A DNA stretch of 5,792 nt from positions 1-5,792 of the forward strand of contig CAMCFM010000318.1 in the NCBI GenBank assembly GCA_945874095.1. Direction: 5' to 3'. Every line of letters starts with the position of its first letter. Position 1 is the stretch's first letter. The position numbers and the translations under genes are program-made. Below the pieces are notes generated by a model. The model made no database searches. It was not told the origin of the DNA and saw nothing but the letters and a program-made list of their open reading frames with translations. Origin of the DNA: Candidatus Kuenenia stuttgartensis (lineage in GTDB: Bacteria > Planctomycetota > Planctomycetia > Isosphaerales > Isosphaeraceae). Shown here piece by piece: positions 1 to 5,726 of this stretch.

Positions 1-848
1 ACGGCTGAATCAAGGAACTGACCGGTGGTGTCGTGGTGGGCCACGTCGAACGAGTGCATCAGTTCATGGGCCACGTTGCGAGCGACAGCCCACTCTAAAT
101 CATTGACGTTACTGACGTTATTGAGCTTGTCGATGAACGAGAAACCGTCACTGTTCATGGAAGTAATCCCGGCGGCATCGTTCATGGAGGCATAGGAAGC
201 CCCTGAGACCACACTGATGGTGCGTCCTGCACCTGCGTTTGGATCGGTGGTCAGATTCAGCCCGATACCATTGTTGGCATAAGTTTGCTGAACTTTCTGT
301 AGCACATCCTGCTCGAAATTACGTTGTTGATCGGCCGAAGGCGTTCCACCGTAAAGCGATTGTACAACAGGGCTTTGATACCAGGCTTCAGGTCGGCCTG
401 AGAGGAGTTGATCAGCGAGAGGATAGGGACCAGTGCCCATGTTGATCAAGGCATCAAACCGGGTGGTTGATGGTGCAGGGTTCGCAAAATAAGAGGCAGG
501 CATGGATGTGGTGGAAGCCACGGTTGGTGCCTGATAGGCGACAGGCTGAACGATCGGAGGTGCCGGTGCAACTGGTGCTGTATACTGGACCTGTGGCGGA
601 TTGTAAGCCTGATTTGGAGTCGGTTGAGAAGTCTGGTTTGACGAACTCCTGCGAGCTGTTGCACTGGGTGAAGGAACAGCCAGAACAGTCGCCTTCTCAT
701 CGGCTTCATAATGGCGAACTTGACCCTTGGTGGGCAACCATTGCGTCCATTGGAGACCGAAGTCGAAAAAACTATCTCCAAAAGCCGATCCAGATTGCGT
801 TAAACCAAGGATGATAAAACACTTGGCGATTCTTTGGAACGACTTCAT
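1..848 (-). CDS. Secreted metzincin-like zinc metalloprotease, N-terminal part (C-terminus beyond window edge)
   Basis: The frame is open from the ATG at 848 to the left edge, giving 282 codons with no stop. Residues 1-22 look like a Sec signal peptide: a K/R-rich start, a hydrophobic core FIILGL, and a likely cut after SGSA. Residues about 58-125 form a Pro/Gln/Ala/Ser-rich low-complexity linker, so the catalytic domain sits away from the N-terminus. At residues 261-273 the protein reads HELMHSFDVAHHD. This fits HExxHxxxxxH, with H261, H265 and H271 as likely zinc ligands and E262 as the catalytic base, as in metzincins such as matrixins. The usual Gly of HExxHxxGxxH is Asp268 here. The Met-turn would lie outside the window. 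A GGAGG ribosome site 7 bases upstream supports the start. The substrate is unknown. It is transcribed alone, downstream of a sigma-54-type element. Family assignment rests on the zinc motif plus the secreted architecture. Confidence 0.82.
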   Translation of the reverse strand, partial: MKSFQRIAKCFIILGLTQSGSAFGDSFFDFGLQWTQWLPTKGQVRHYEADEKATVLAVPSPSATARRSSSNQTSQPTPNQAYNPPQVQYTAPVAPAPPIVQPVAYQAPTVASTTSMPASYFANPAPSTTRFDALINMGTGPYPLADQLLSGRPEAWYQSPVVQSLYGGTPSADQQRNFEQDVLQKVQQTYANNGIGLNLTTDPNAGAGRTISVVSGASYASMNDAAGITSMNSDGFSFIDKLNNVSNVNDLEWAVARNVAHELMHSFDVAHHDTTGQFLDSA

Positions 849-855
849 CGGCCGA

Positions 856-860
856 CCTCC
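856..860 (-). promoter_or_regulatory. Shine-Dalgarno site of the metalloprotease gene
   Basis: Read on the minus strand this is GGAGG, 7 bases before the ATG at 848. It fixes the start of the partial protease gene, and no in-frame start codon is seen in the five codons immediately upstream. Confidence 0.75.
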
Positions 861-926
861 ATGTCGAACTGAGTCACAGACCACTGAGCAAGGCATCCTG
901 CTTTTGCTAAGTAAAAGTAATATCCA

Positions 927-942
927 AGCAATCATCGTGCCA
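927..942 (-). promoter_or_regulatory. Sigma-54 (RpoN) -24/-12 promoter for the metalloprotease gene
   Basis: The minus strand reads TGGCACG-ATGA-TTGCT. This matches the established RpoN consensus TGGCACG-N4-TTGCW at every defined base, with the invariant GG (941-940) and GC (929-928) at the correct spacing. Predicted transcription start is near position 916, leaving about 67 bases of leader before the ATG at 848. The element points at the protease gene and lies in a non-coding gap, which is the expected context. A sigma-54 promoter would make the protease dependent on an enhancer-binding activator. Candidate upstream sites are the inverted repeats at 1052-1069 and 1103-1114. Confidence 0.72.
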
Positions 943-1051
943 AAGGGAGTATAAAAGTGAGTCAGGTCGCTTGGAATCATAGGGTAAGTATTTAAGAATA
1001 GGGTGTTACAAGAAATACGGGTGTGGTTTAGAATCGTCTGATTGAGGACGG

Positions 1052-1069
1052 CAGCGATCGAATCCGCTG
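1052..1069. repeat. Short inverted repeat, possible activator site
   Basis: CAGCG, 8 bases, CGCTG. It lies about 140 bases upstream of the predicted sigma-54 transcription start, in the range used by enhancer-binding activators. Five-base arms are weak evidence alone and chance occurrence is plausible. Confidence 0.25.
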
Positions 1070-1102
1070 GAGTGACAGGTAAAAATGACAAAATAGCTAC
1101 AA

Positions 1103-1114
1103 CCTGAATTCAGG
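1103..1114. repeat. Perfect 12-base palindrome, possible activator site
   Basis: CCTGAATTCAGG is a perfect palindrome roughly 190 bases upstream of the predicted sigma-54 start and just beyond the terminator of the iron operon. Position and symmetry fit a dimeric activator site for the protease promoter. No known regulator motif is recognised. Confidence 0.3.
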
Positions 1115-1132
1115 CAGGAGTTCTGATCGTTT

Positions 1133-1167
1133 ACAAACAAAAAAAGAGCCCGCACCCGGCGAGCTCT
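1133..1167 (-). terminator. Intrinsic terminator of the ftr1-P19 operon
   Basis: On the minus strand a 9-base stem AGAGCTCGC / GCGGGCTCT (one A-C mismatch) closes a 5-base loop CGGGT (hairpin 1167-1145) and is followed directly by a T-rich run with seven T in a row. It begins about 32 bases after the stop codon of the P19-like gene, so it ends the operon and separates it from the protease promoter. Confidence 0.8.
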
Positions 1168-1198
1168 GTTCACTCTTATGTACTAATCAGTAAAGGTG

Positions 1199-1900
1199 TT
1201 AGCGTGCAGCAGCTGTGGTGGACATGGGTGGAACTCCGTCGAATTCCCAGTCGAATGTCACTTGAAACGGCTCCCACCAAGGGGCAACACCCGTGACAGG
1301 GTCGTGGTGCCTGCCAAGTCCGCCGGCTGATGGAGGCTCAATCGCATAGGTTAACTTGTACGTCCCAGGCTTCGGGGGGATCATGCTGGTCCCATAATGA
1401 AGGCCATCGCGAGCCACCATTGGGAGCATCGCACCTTGATCGACCACGGTTTTTCCATCCTCTGAAGTCAGCTTGTAAGTGATCTTCAGATAAGGCACAA
1501 ATTCGCCTGAGGCGAACCCGTTCACATTATTCTCAGTGGCGGAAATATCGGCCTCCACATGGATTGCGCCCAAACTACCGGCTGAGCCCCCATCCATCGT
1601 GACGGAGGGCAGCCAAACGGCAGCGATCCGAAGCTGATTCTTTGTGAAGCCCTCAGGGTCGCCAATCGGATACTCGCGGAAACCAGCCACAGGGACGTTC
1701 GATTGAGCAGCGGCTGGTTCGGCTGGTCTGGATGTTGCAACATCTTTCACAGCCACTGTTTGTGGTGCCATTAGGTCAGGCTTGGGCTTGGTCTCAAGGC
1801 TCATGAACAGGAGCCCGCCGATTCCGATCAACACGGCCGCAAGAACAGCCGGACCAAATGATGATTGTTTCACTTTATTCAGATTTCCTGTAAAGATCAC
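1199..1900 (-). CDS. P19/Tp34-family periplasmic iron (copper)-binding protein, membrane-anchored
   Basis: This 233-residue protein belongs by recognition to the P19/Tp34 (FtrA-like, Pfam Iron_transport) family: periplasmic proteins that bind Fe and Cu and hand iron to an Ftr1 permease. Residues 15-34 form one hydrophobic segment, probably a membrane anchor, followed by an Ala/Pro-rich linker to about residue 72. The conserved domain starts at FREYPIGDPEG. Family metal-site residues are all present: H114 and E116 in HVEAD, M161, D165 and H168 in MVARDGLHYG, and H198 in GRHHD. The later WWEPF segment also fits the family. It lies 50 bases after the ftr1 fusion gene, on the same strand, with a terminator behind it, so the two form an operon. 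The start is GTG with a weak ribosome site; GTG at 1873 is an alternative that keeps the whole hydrophobic segment. Confidence 0.9.
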   Translation of the reverse strand: MIFTGNLNKVKQSSFGPAVLAAVLIGIGGLLFMSLETKPKPDLMAPQTVAVKDVATSRPAEPAAAQSNVPVAGFREYPIGDPEGFTKNQLRIAAVWLPSVTMDGGSAGSLGAIHVEADISATENNVNGFASGEFVPYLKITYKLTSEDGKTVVDQGAMLPMVARDGLHYGTSMIPPKPGTYKLTYAIEPPSAGGLGRHHDPVTGVAPWWEPFQVTFDWEFDGVPPMSTTAAAR

Positions 1901-1950
1901 CTTGAACTTGCCGGCGGATGGCTCGTATCAGGCAGTGGTGTATAGATTGG

Positions 1951-4230
1951 TCAATCTCTTGAAGCTGCAACAGGTTCCAACAGTTCAGACTCAATCGGTT
2001 GTTCAATAACTTCAGGCGAGGGTGTAGAAACTGCTACTGGCTTGGCTCCAGCAAGTTTCGCAGCCTTCACAGATCGCCCTTCAGCCTTGATCACAAAGAC
2101 CGATGCAATCGCACCGACAACCATAATAGCTTGTATCAAAAAGACTTGCAGATTCGGGTATAGCCCCAGATCAGGCACCGTCGGCCATGGAAAGGCGAGC
2201 GATGTCGTTTTCAAAACAGCAGCAGCTTGTAGTTCGAACACGCCCTTGCCTGCAAAAATCACAGCCAGCCCGAACAGCATCATTCCCGTGTATTTGAAAA
2301 AGGCTTGAAGAGGCAGTTTCAGGCTCGCAAATCGGATCAAAACAGCCAGAATGGAAAGAACTACCAACCCTGTGCAAAGTCCGGAAAGTATTCCGTAAAC
2401 CCCATTGGCTGTTTGATTAGTGAGAAGAGCCTGGTACATCAAAGCCGTCTCGGCGCCCTCTCGATAGATGGCCAGAAAGGCCGTCAGCCCGATCGTGGTA
2501 AATCCTCCACCTTCGATACCCTTTTTTGTGGCCGACTTCAGGAAGTCGATCCATCTCTTGGTCTGGCTTTGAGCGATCAACCAATAACTGACATAAAACA
2601 AGACCCCCGAAGCGGCCAGCATGACCACACCTTCGATGACCTCGCGAGTCTGTGCCCGAGACGAAGCCACCAGCGAGTTGATCGCAACTGCCGTCAGTAG
2701 AGATGCGACAACGGCACCCCCGACACCGGCGTAAAATGCTCTTTTTGCCGCAGGTAGACCGACTTTTGTGACCAACCCTGAGAGGATTGTCAGCAGAAGG
2801 ATGACCTCAATCCCTTCACGAAGGATTGTGATCAGACTCGCCCCAAATCCGCCTGCAAACGTGCCAGCTGTGGACGTGCTGGATTGCCCGATCAACTGAT
2901 CAATGTCGGTTGTCAGTTCGTCTACAGCCGTCTTGAGTTCCTGACCCTGGAGGCCGTCCCTCAACTTGCCTCGAAGTTCGTTAAAGCGGCTCTCGATTCG
3001 TGAGACTTGCAGTGGCTGCGTAGCCACCAGTTTCAACTCAACAGGCTCAAAGCTACCGAAGTAAATGTTTGTGATGTATGAAGATGCCTCTTCCGACTGG
3101 CCGGAATTTGCCAGCTCTGACAGCTTCACAAAGTCGGCCCTGATGGCGTCAATCAATTCATTCGGATTGACCTCGGCACCCGCCTCAGCCTTCAGTTGAC
3201 TCTGGCTTTCAACACTATTAAGAACCTTCGTCCGGTCCGTAATATTTTTCGACTTGAGATCTTCCGAAGCTTTGTAAAGCGTTGCGACCAAACCTCTCAT
3301 GGTGGTTGAGGCTGCTGCCGTATTGCGTGCTTCAGACTTTGTCGCGTCCCTGATCTCAGACATAAATTTCAGAAACCGCTTCTCAAGCTCAATCGCCCGA
3401 TCAAGCCCAAGGTGAGCCCTCACAGCGGTTTCCATATCCGAGCCTTCAAAGTCCACCCAATAAGCATCTTCAGCGAGAGTACGGGCACGCTTGGCCGAAT
3501 CGACGCGGGCGGCTGAACTGATGGAGGCTGAAAGTCGCATGGCGACCTGATCCACAACCTCTGGCCAGGTCATGACTTTGGATGAGACCAGAACAGAGGA
3601 TCGGCTTGGGGATACGCTGTCCACCAGAATGATCGGCTCAAGTTCGAGGCCGGCAGCAGGGACATCGATGTTTTTAACGATCGGTTTTCCACCGGTTTCG
3701 TGCCAGAACGACATCTTGTAACGGCCGGCTGGAACGTCGGTAATCAGAAACTTGCCTTTGGAATTACAAGCCGCCATCCAGGGCGTGTCTTGAACGATCA
3801 AGAAAGCCCGCATGTGGTGGTGAATGTCACAAAGCACGTTCAGGACACCAGTTGTAGCAGGTGTAAAAAGAGCTGGTTGGCCCGGTGGCATGGTCTGGTT
3901 AAAAAGCTCTCCACGAGCTTGAACGTGTACGTTATGAAATTCGCTATCTTCATTGGTAAAACGAACTTGCTGACCTTTTTTGAGCACGACAACGCGAGGC
4001 GTAAACTGAAGCGCGGCCTGACGCACCAAACTTAATTCTGCAGGCTTAGTCTGACTGGCAACCTTTGAATCAGTAGGGGTTTCCGGCTCGAGCCAGATCA
4101 CAGCTGGACTGATCTCCGGTGAACAGGTGGAAGGCATCTTCACCAGTCCCCGAACATCGCCTGCATAGGTGCCTGCAAATGTCCAGAAGATCAGCGTTAT
4201 GGCAATCAGGGAAGTTGCGTTGCGTCGCAT
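1951..4230 (-). CDS. Cupredoxin - Ftr1 iron permease fusion protein
   Basis: This 759-residue protein appears to join several iron-uptake modules. Residues 1-23 are a signal peptide (MRRN, then a hydrophobic core, then TYA). Residues about 75-147 are a cupredoxin domain with type-1 copper ligands H99, C134, H137 and M140 (CDIHHHM). Residues about 159-203 resemble a carboxypeptidase-regulatory beta-sandwich (ITDVPAGRYKMSFWHE). Residues about 220-450 are a helical periplasmic domain of the type preceding long bacterial Ftr1 proteins. Residues about 460-714 are the permease, with about seven membrane segments and both iron-binding motifs: REGIE at 471-475 and REGAE at 590-594. A charged tail follows. 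The likely role is moving Fe across the inner membrane with periplasmic capture and perhaps oxidation by the attached domains. A GTG at 4305 would add 25 hydrophilic residues; the ATG at 4230 is preferred because it starts the signal peptide and has an AAGGA site. Confidence 0.92.
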   Translation of the reverse strand: MRRNATSLIAITLIFWTFAGTYAGDVRGLVKMPSTCSPEISPAVIWLEPETPTDSKVASQTKPAELSLVRQAALQFTPRVVVLKKGQQVRFTNEDSEFHNVHVQARGELFNQTMPPGQPALFTPATTGVLNVLCDIHHHMRAFLIVQDTPWMAACNSKGKFLITDVPAGRYKMSFWHETGGKPIVKNIDVPAAGLELEPIILVDSVSPSRSSVLVSSKVMTWPEVVDQVAMRLSASISSAARVDSAKRARTLAEDAYWVDFEGSDMETAVRAHLGLDRAIELEKRFLKFMSEIRDATKSEARNTAAASTTMRGLVATLYKASEDLKSKNITDRTKVLNSVESQSQLKAEAGAEVNPNELIDAIRADFVKLSELANSGQSEEASSYITNIYFGSFEPVELKLVATQPLQVSRIESRFNELRGKLRDGLQGQELKTAVDELTTDIDQLIGQSSTSTAGTFAGGFGASLITILREGIEVILLLTILSGLVTKVGLPAAKRAFYAGVGGAVVASLLTAVAINSLVASSRAQTREVIEGVVMLAASGVLFYVSYWLIAQSQTKRWIDFLKSATKKGIEGGGFTTIGLTAFLAIYREGAETALMYQALLTNQTANGVYGILSGLCTGLVVLSILAVLIRFASLKLPLQAFFKYTGMMLFGLAVIFAGKGVFELQAAAVLKTTSLAFPWPTVPDLGLYPNLQVFLIQAIMVVGAIASVFVIKAEGRSVKAAKLAGAKPVAVSTPSPEVIEQPIESELLEPVAASRD

Positions 4231-4239
4231 GGCCCATGG

Positions 4240-4244
4240 TCCTT
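4240..4244 (-). promoter_or_regulatory. Shine-Dalgarno site deciding the ftr1 fusion start
   Basis: AAGGA on the minus strand, 9 bases before the ATG at 4230. The in-frame alternatives, GTG at 4305 and ATG at 4290, have no comparable site, and neither begins with signal-peptide character. Confidence 0.55.
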
Positions 4245-4328
4245 GGTTCAGTTCTTGTGAGCCAGTCAATGTGTCGTCCTGACCATTCATTTTGACTTGA
4301 TGCACTCGACGAACCGTACCTGTTGAAG

Positions 4329-4345
4329 TTGAGATTCAGTCTCAA
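4329..4345. promoter_or_regulatory. Fur-like operator of the ftr operon (operator 1)
   Basis: TTGAGATTCAGTCTCAA is a 17-base inverted repeat with an odd centre and only one mismatched pair. Its core TGAGATT-c-AGTCTCA has the 7-1-7 layout of Fur boxes and matches the classic TGATAATnATTATCA at 10 of 14 defined positions. It sits about 5 to 21 bases downstream of the predicted ftr transcription start, a position suited to repression. Which Fur-family or other metal regulator binds is not shown. Confidence 0.55.
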
Positions 4346-4356
4346 TTGGTAATTCC

Positions 4357-4386
4357 ATTGTAGTCATGTGGTCCCAGTCGAGTCAA
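4357..4386 (-). promoter_or_regulatory. Sigma-70-type promoter of the ftr1-P19 operon
   Basis: On the minus strand: -35 TTGACT (4386-4381, 5 of 6 consensus bases), an 18-base spacer, then -10 TACAAT (4362-4357, 5 of 6). Predicted start is near 4350, giving a leader of about 120 bases to the ATG at 4230, with operator 1 immediately downstream of the start. Confidence 0.6.
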
Positions 4387-4390
4387 ACAG

Positions 4391-4408
4391 GAATGAATCA
4401 ATTCGTTC
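4391..4408. repeat. Imperfect inverted repeat just upstream of the ftr -35 box
   Basis: GAATGAATCAATTCGTTC is symmetrical at 14 of 18 positions and is centred about 50 bases upstream of the predicted ftr start. It differs from the TTGAG/CTCAA operators, so it may bind a second protein, possibly an activator. It is AT-rich, so chance symmetry is possible. Confidence 0.3.
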
Positions 4409-4472
4409 AATATCCGCTTAAAAACTTTCGAATAATCCGCATGGCCTGAATTTCCGAATTCCACAAAATTGC

Positions 4473-4501
4473 TTGCTTTGGTGGCCCGGTACATCTAAAT
4501 T
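4473..4501 (+). promoter_or_regulatory. Candidate promoter A of the propeller gene
   Basis: TTGCTT, a 17-base spacer, then TAAATT (3 of 6 and 4 of 6 consensus bases). Predicted start is near 4508, so operator 2 would lie about 20 bases into the transcript. This is a weak match and competes with the candidate at 4512-4541. Confidence 0.3.
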
Positions 4502-4511
4502 CAATTAGGAG

Positions 4512-4541
4512 TTGACCGCACCTTTGATTGAGTCTCAAAAT
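4512..4541 (+). promoter_or_regulatory. Candidate promoter B of the propeller gene
   Basis: TTGACC (5 of 6), an 18-base spacer, then CAAAAT (4 of 6). Predicted start is near 4548, about 25 bases before the ATG. Operator 2 would then lie across the spacer and overlap the -10 box, a classic repressor position. The -10 box lacks the usual leading T. Confidence 0.35.
4528..4538. promoter_or_regulatory. Operator 2, TTGAG-T-CTCAA, of the propeller gene
   Basis: TTGAGTCTCAA is a perfect 5-1-5 inverted repeat carrying the same TTGAG and CTCAA half-sites as operator 1, but with a shorter centre. It lies 35 bases before the propeller ATG and inside candidate promoter B. Shared half-sites on both sides of one divergent region suggest one regulator controls both transcripts. 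Confidence 0.45.
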
Positions 4542-4572
4542 CGGATTCACAACCGGGAGTACACGGACGATC

Positions 4573-5688
4573 ATGAACCATTTGCGAACTTTGGCACTCA
4601 GTGCGGGCGTTGCTGCCTCAGCGCTCTTCATCAACAATACTGCACAATCCAGCGACCTGACCGACTCGCTCAAGACTGGTAAAGCGGCTATCCAATCCGC
4701 CGGTGCTCTGGCTTTCGGGCCAGAAGGTGTTCTCTTCGTGGGTGATAGCCGTGGAGGTTCTGTCTGGGCCATTGCGACCGGCGATTCGGCCAAAGCCTCG
4801 TCCATGGAATCGGTGGATGTCCAGAATCTGGGCAAAAAAGTGGCCGATAAACTGGGCATCCCCAGCTCCGATCTACTGATCAATGATCTCGCCGTAAATC
4901 CTACCAGTGGAAATGCTTATCTTTCTATTTCACGCGGTAAGGGTCCCGATTCTCAGGCCGTGATTTTTCAGATCTCCAAGGGCGAAGTCAAAGAGGTCGA
5001 TCTCGATAACATCGCCCACTCCAAAGTCGATCTGCCTGCTCTTCCAGCCGCCTCAGCCGTCCAACGCGGTCAATCGCTGCGAAATGATGCCATCACCGAC
5101 CTCGCCTTCATGGACGGAAAGCTCTACGTGGCTGGTCTTTCGAACGAAGAATTCGCGTCCCGTCTCGTCACTCTCGACGTGCCCTTCAAGGCCGCTGGAC
5201 AAGGTGCATCAGTCGAGATCTATCACGGTGCTCACGGGCAATATGAAACCAAGTCGCCAATCCGGACCTTTGTAACGTACCGAATCGCCGGTCAGCCGCA
5301 CCTTCTGGCCGCTTACACCTGCACGCCCTTGGTGAAGGTTCCTGTCAAGGATCTCGCTCCTGGAGCACACGTTAAAGGCACCACAGTGGCCGAGTTGGGC
5401 AATCGCAACCGGCCTTTGGACATGGTTGTTTACGCCAAAGATGGCCACGACTATATCCTGATGGCCAACAGCGCACGTGGAGTCATGAAAATCTCGACTG
5501 AAGGCGTGGCCGATCGCGAGGCGATTACCAAGCGTGTTAGTGGTGGTGGAGTCGCTGGACAGGCGTTTGAAACCGTAGCCGGGCTCAAGGGTGTGGATCA
5601 CCTGGATAAGCTTGACGACGCTCGTGCCGTCATTCTGACTCGTACAGAGTCAGGTCAAGTGGATTTGAAGACAATTCCGCTTCCTTGA
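4573..5688 (+). CDS. Exported beta-propeller-like protein of unknown function
   Basis: This 371-residue protein begins with a signal peptide (MNHLRTLALSAGVAASALF, likely cut near residues 24-27). The mature part shows repeated blade-like strands typical of beta-propellers: ALAFGPEGVLFVGD (45-58), INDLAVNPTSGNAYLS (103-118), ITDLAFMDGKLYVAGL (174-189), HLLAAYTCTPLVKVPV (243-258) and LDMVVYAKDGHDYILMAN (282-299). A His-containing segment HGAHGQYE (218-225) and one cysteine (C250) stand out. I do not recognise a named family. It diverges from the ftr operon and shares operator-like half-sites with it, so a role in metal handling is possible but only inferred. A TTG at 4528 would extend it by 15 residues but destroys the signal-peptide start and lies within operator 2. 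The ribosome site is weak (GGGAG 13 bases upstream). A terminator follows, so it is probably a single-gene transcript. Confidence 0.85.
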   Translation: MNHLRTLALSAGVAASALFINNTAQSSDLTDSLKTGKAAIQSAGALAFGPEGVLFVGDSRGGSVWAIATGDSAKASSMESVDVQNLGKKVADKLGIPSSDLLINDLAVNPTSGNAYLSISRGKGPDSQAVIFQISKGEVKEVDLDNIAHSKVDLPALPAASAVQRGQSLRNDAITDLAFMDGKLYVAGLSNEEFASRLVTLDVPFKAAGQGASVEIYHGAHGQYETKSPIRTFVTYRIAGQPHLLAAYTCTPLVKVPVKDLAPGAHVKGTTVAELGNRNRPLDMVVYAKDGHDYILMANSARGVMKISTEGVADREAITKRVSGGGVAGQAFETVAGLKGVDHLDKLDDARAVILTRTESGQVDLKTIPLP

Positions 5689-5726
5689 TTTCTGCTATTT
5701 TGGAATTCCTGCGAAAACGCAAATCG

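Larger units (their letters stand above)
849..1144. other. Non-coding gap between protease gene and iron operon
   Basis: About 300 bases carry no credible gene; the open frames that cross it lack signal peptides, ribosome sites and protein-like composition. The half nearest the protease holds its ribosome site and the sigma-54 element. The half nearest the iron operon is AT-richer and holds two short inverted repeats and the U-tract side of the operon terminator. Confidence 0.6.
4231..4572. other. Divergent intergenic control region
   Basis: About 340 bases separate the divergent ftr1 fusion and propeller genes. The region holds a strong sigma-70-type promoter on the minus strand, candidate promoters on the plus strand, two related inverted-repeat operators, and a further imperfect inverted repeat. 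No small gene with a convincing ribosome site was found. The stretch at 4231-4305 could instead be coding if the fusion gene begins at the GTG at 4305. Confidence 0.7.

Noticed and set aside
446..814. Open frames on both strands (111 aa minus, 115 aa plus) inside the protease gene
   Set aside because: They overlap the continuous protease frame, which has a signal peptide, ribosome site and zinc motif. Their translations are rich in Arg, Gln and Trp with no domain or ribosome site.
845..862. Mini-frame ATG GAG GTC GGC CGA TGA whose stop overlaps the protease ATG
   Set aside because: Only five codons, no ribosome site of its own, and it contains the GGAGG site of the protease. The ATGA overlap is most likely chance.
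727..954. 75-residue plus-strand frame crossing the protease start and its sigma-54 element
   Set aside because: No ribosome site, no protein-like features, and it runs antisense across a well-supported gene start and promoter.
2305..2700. 131-residue plus-strand frame antisense to the Ftr1 membrane domain
   Set aside because: It is the shadow of the permease codons; composition is not protein-like and there is no ribosome site or domain.
3700..4035. 111-residue plus-strand frame antisense to the cupredoxin domain
   Set aside because: It is a complement of the conserved copper-site region, with no independent evidence of coding.
4070..4345. 91-residue minus-strand frame overlapping the ftr1 fusion start
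   Set aside because: Frame-shifted shadow of the fusion gene's signal-peptide region; it would start within operator 1.
4448..4461. GAATT-N4-AATTC inverted repeat in the divergent region
   Set aside because: AT-rich five-base arms in an AT-rich gap, not placed near a promoter in a telling way; chance is the simpler reading.
4407..4883. 158-residue minus-strand frame antisense to the propeller gene start
   Set aside because: It crosses the divergent control region and the signal peptide coding segment of the propeller gene; no ribosome site or recognisable domain.
5209..5601. 130-residue minus-strand frame antisense to the propeller gene
   Set aside because: Shadow frame in a gene whose sense frame has clear blade-like strands.
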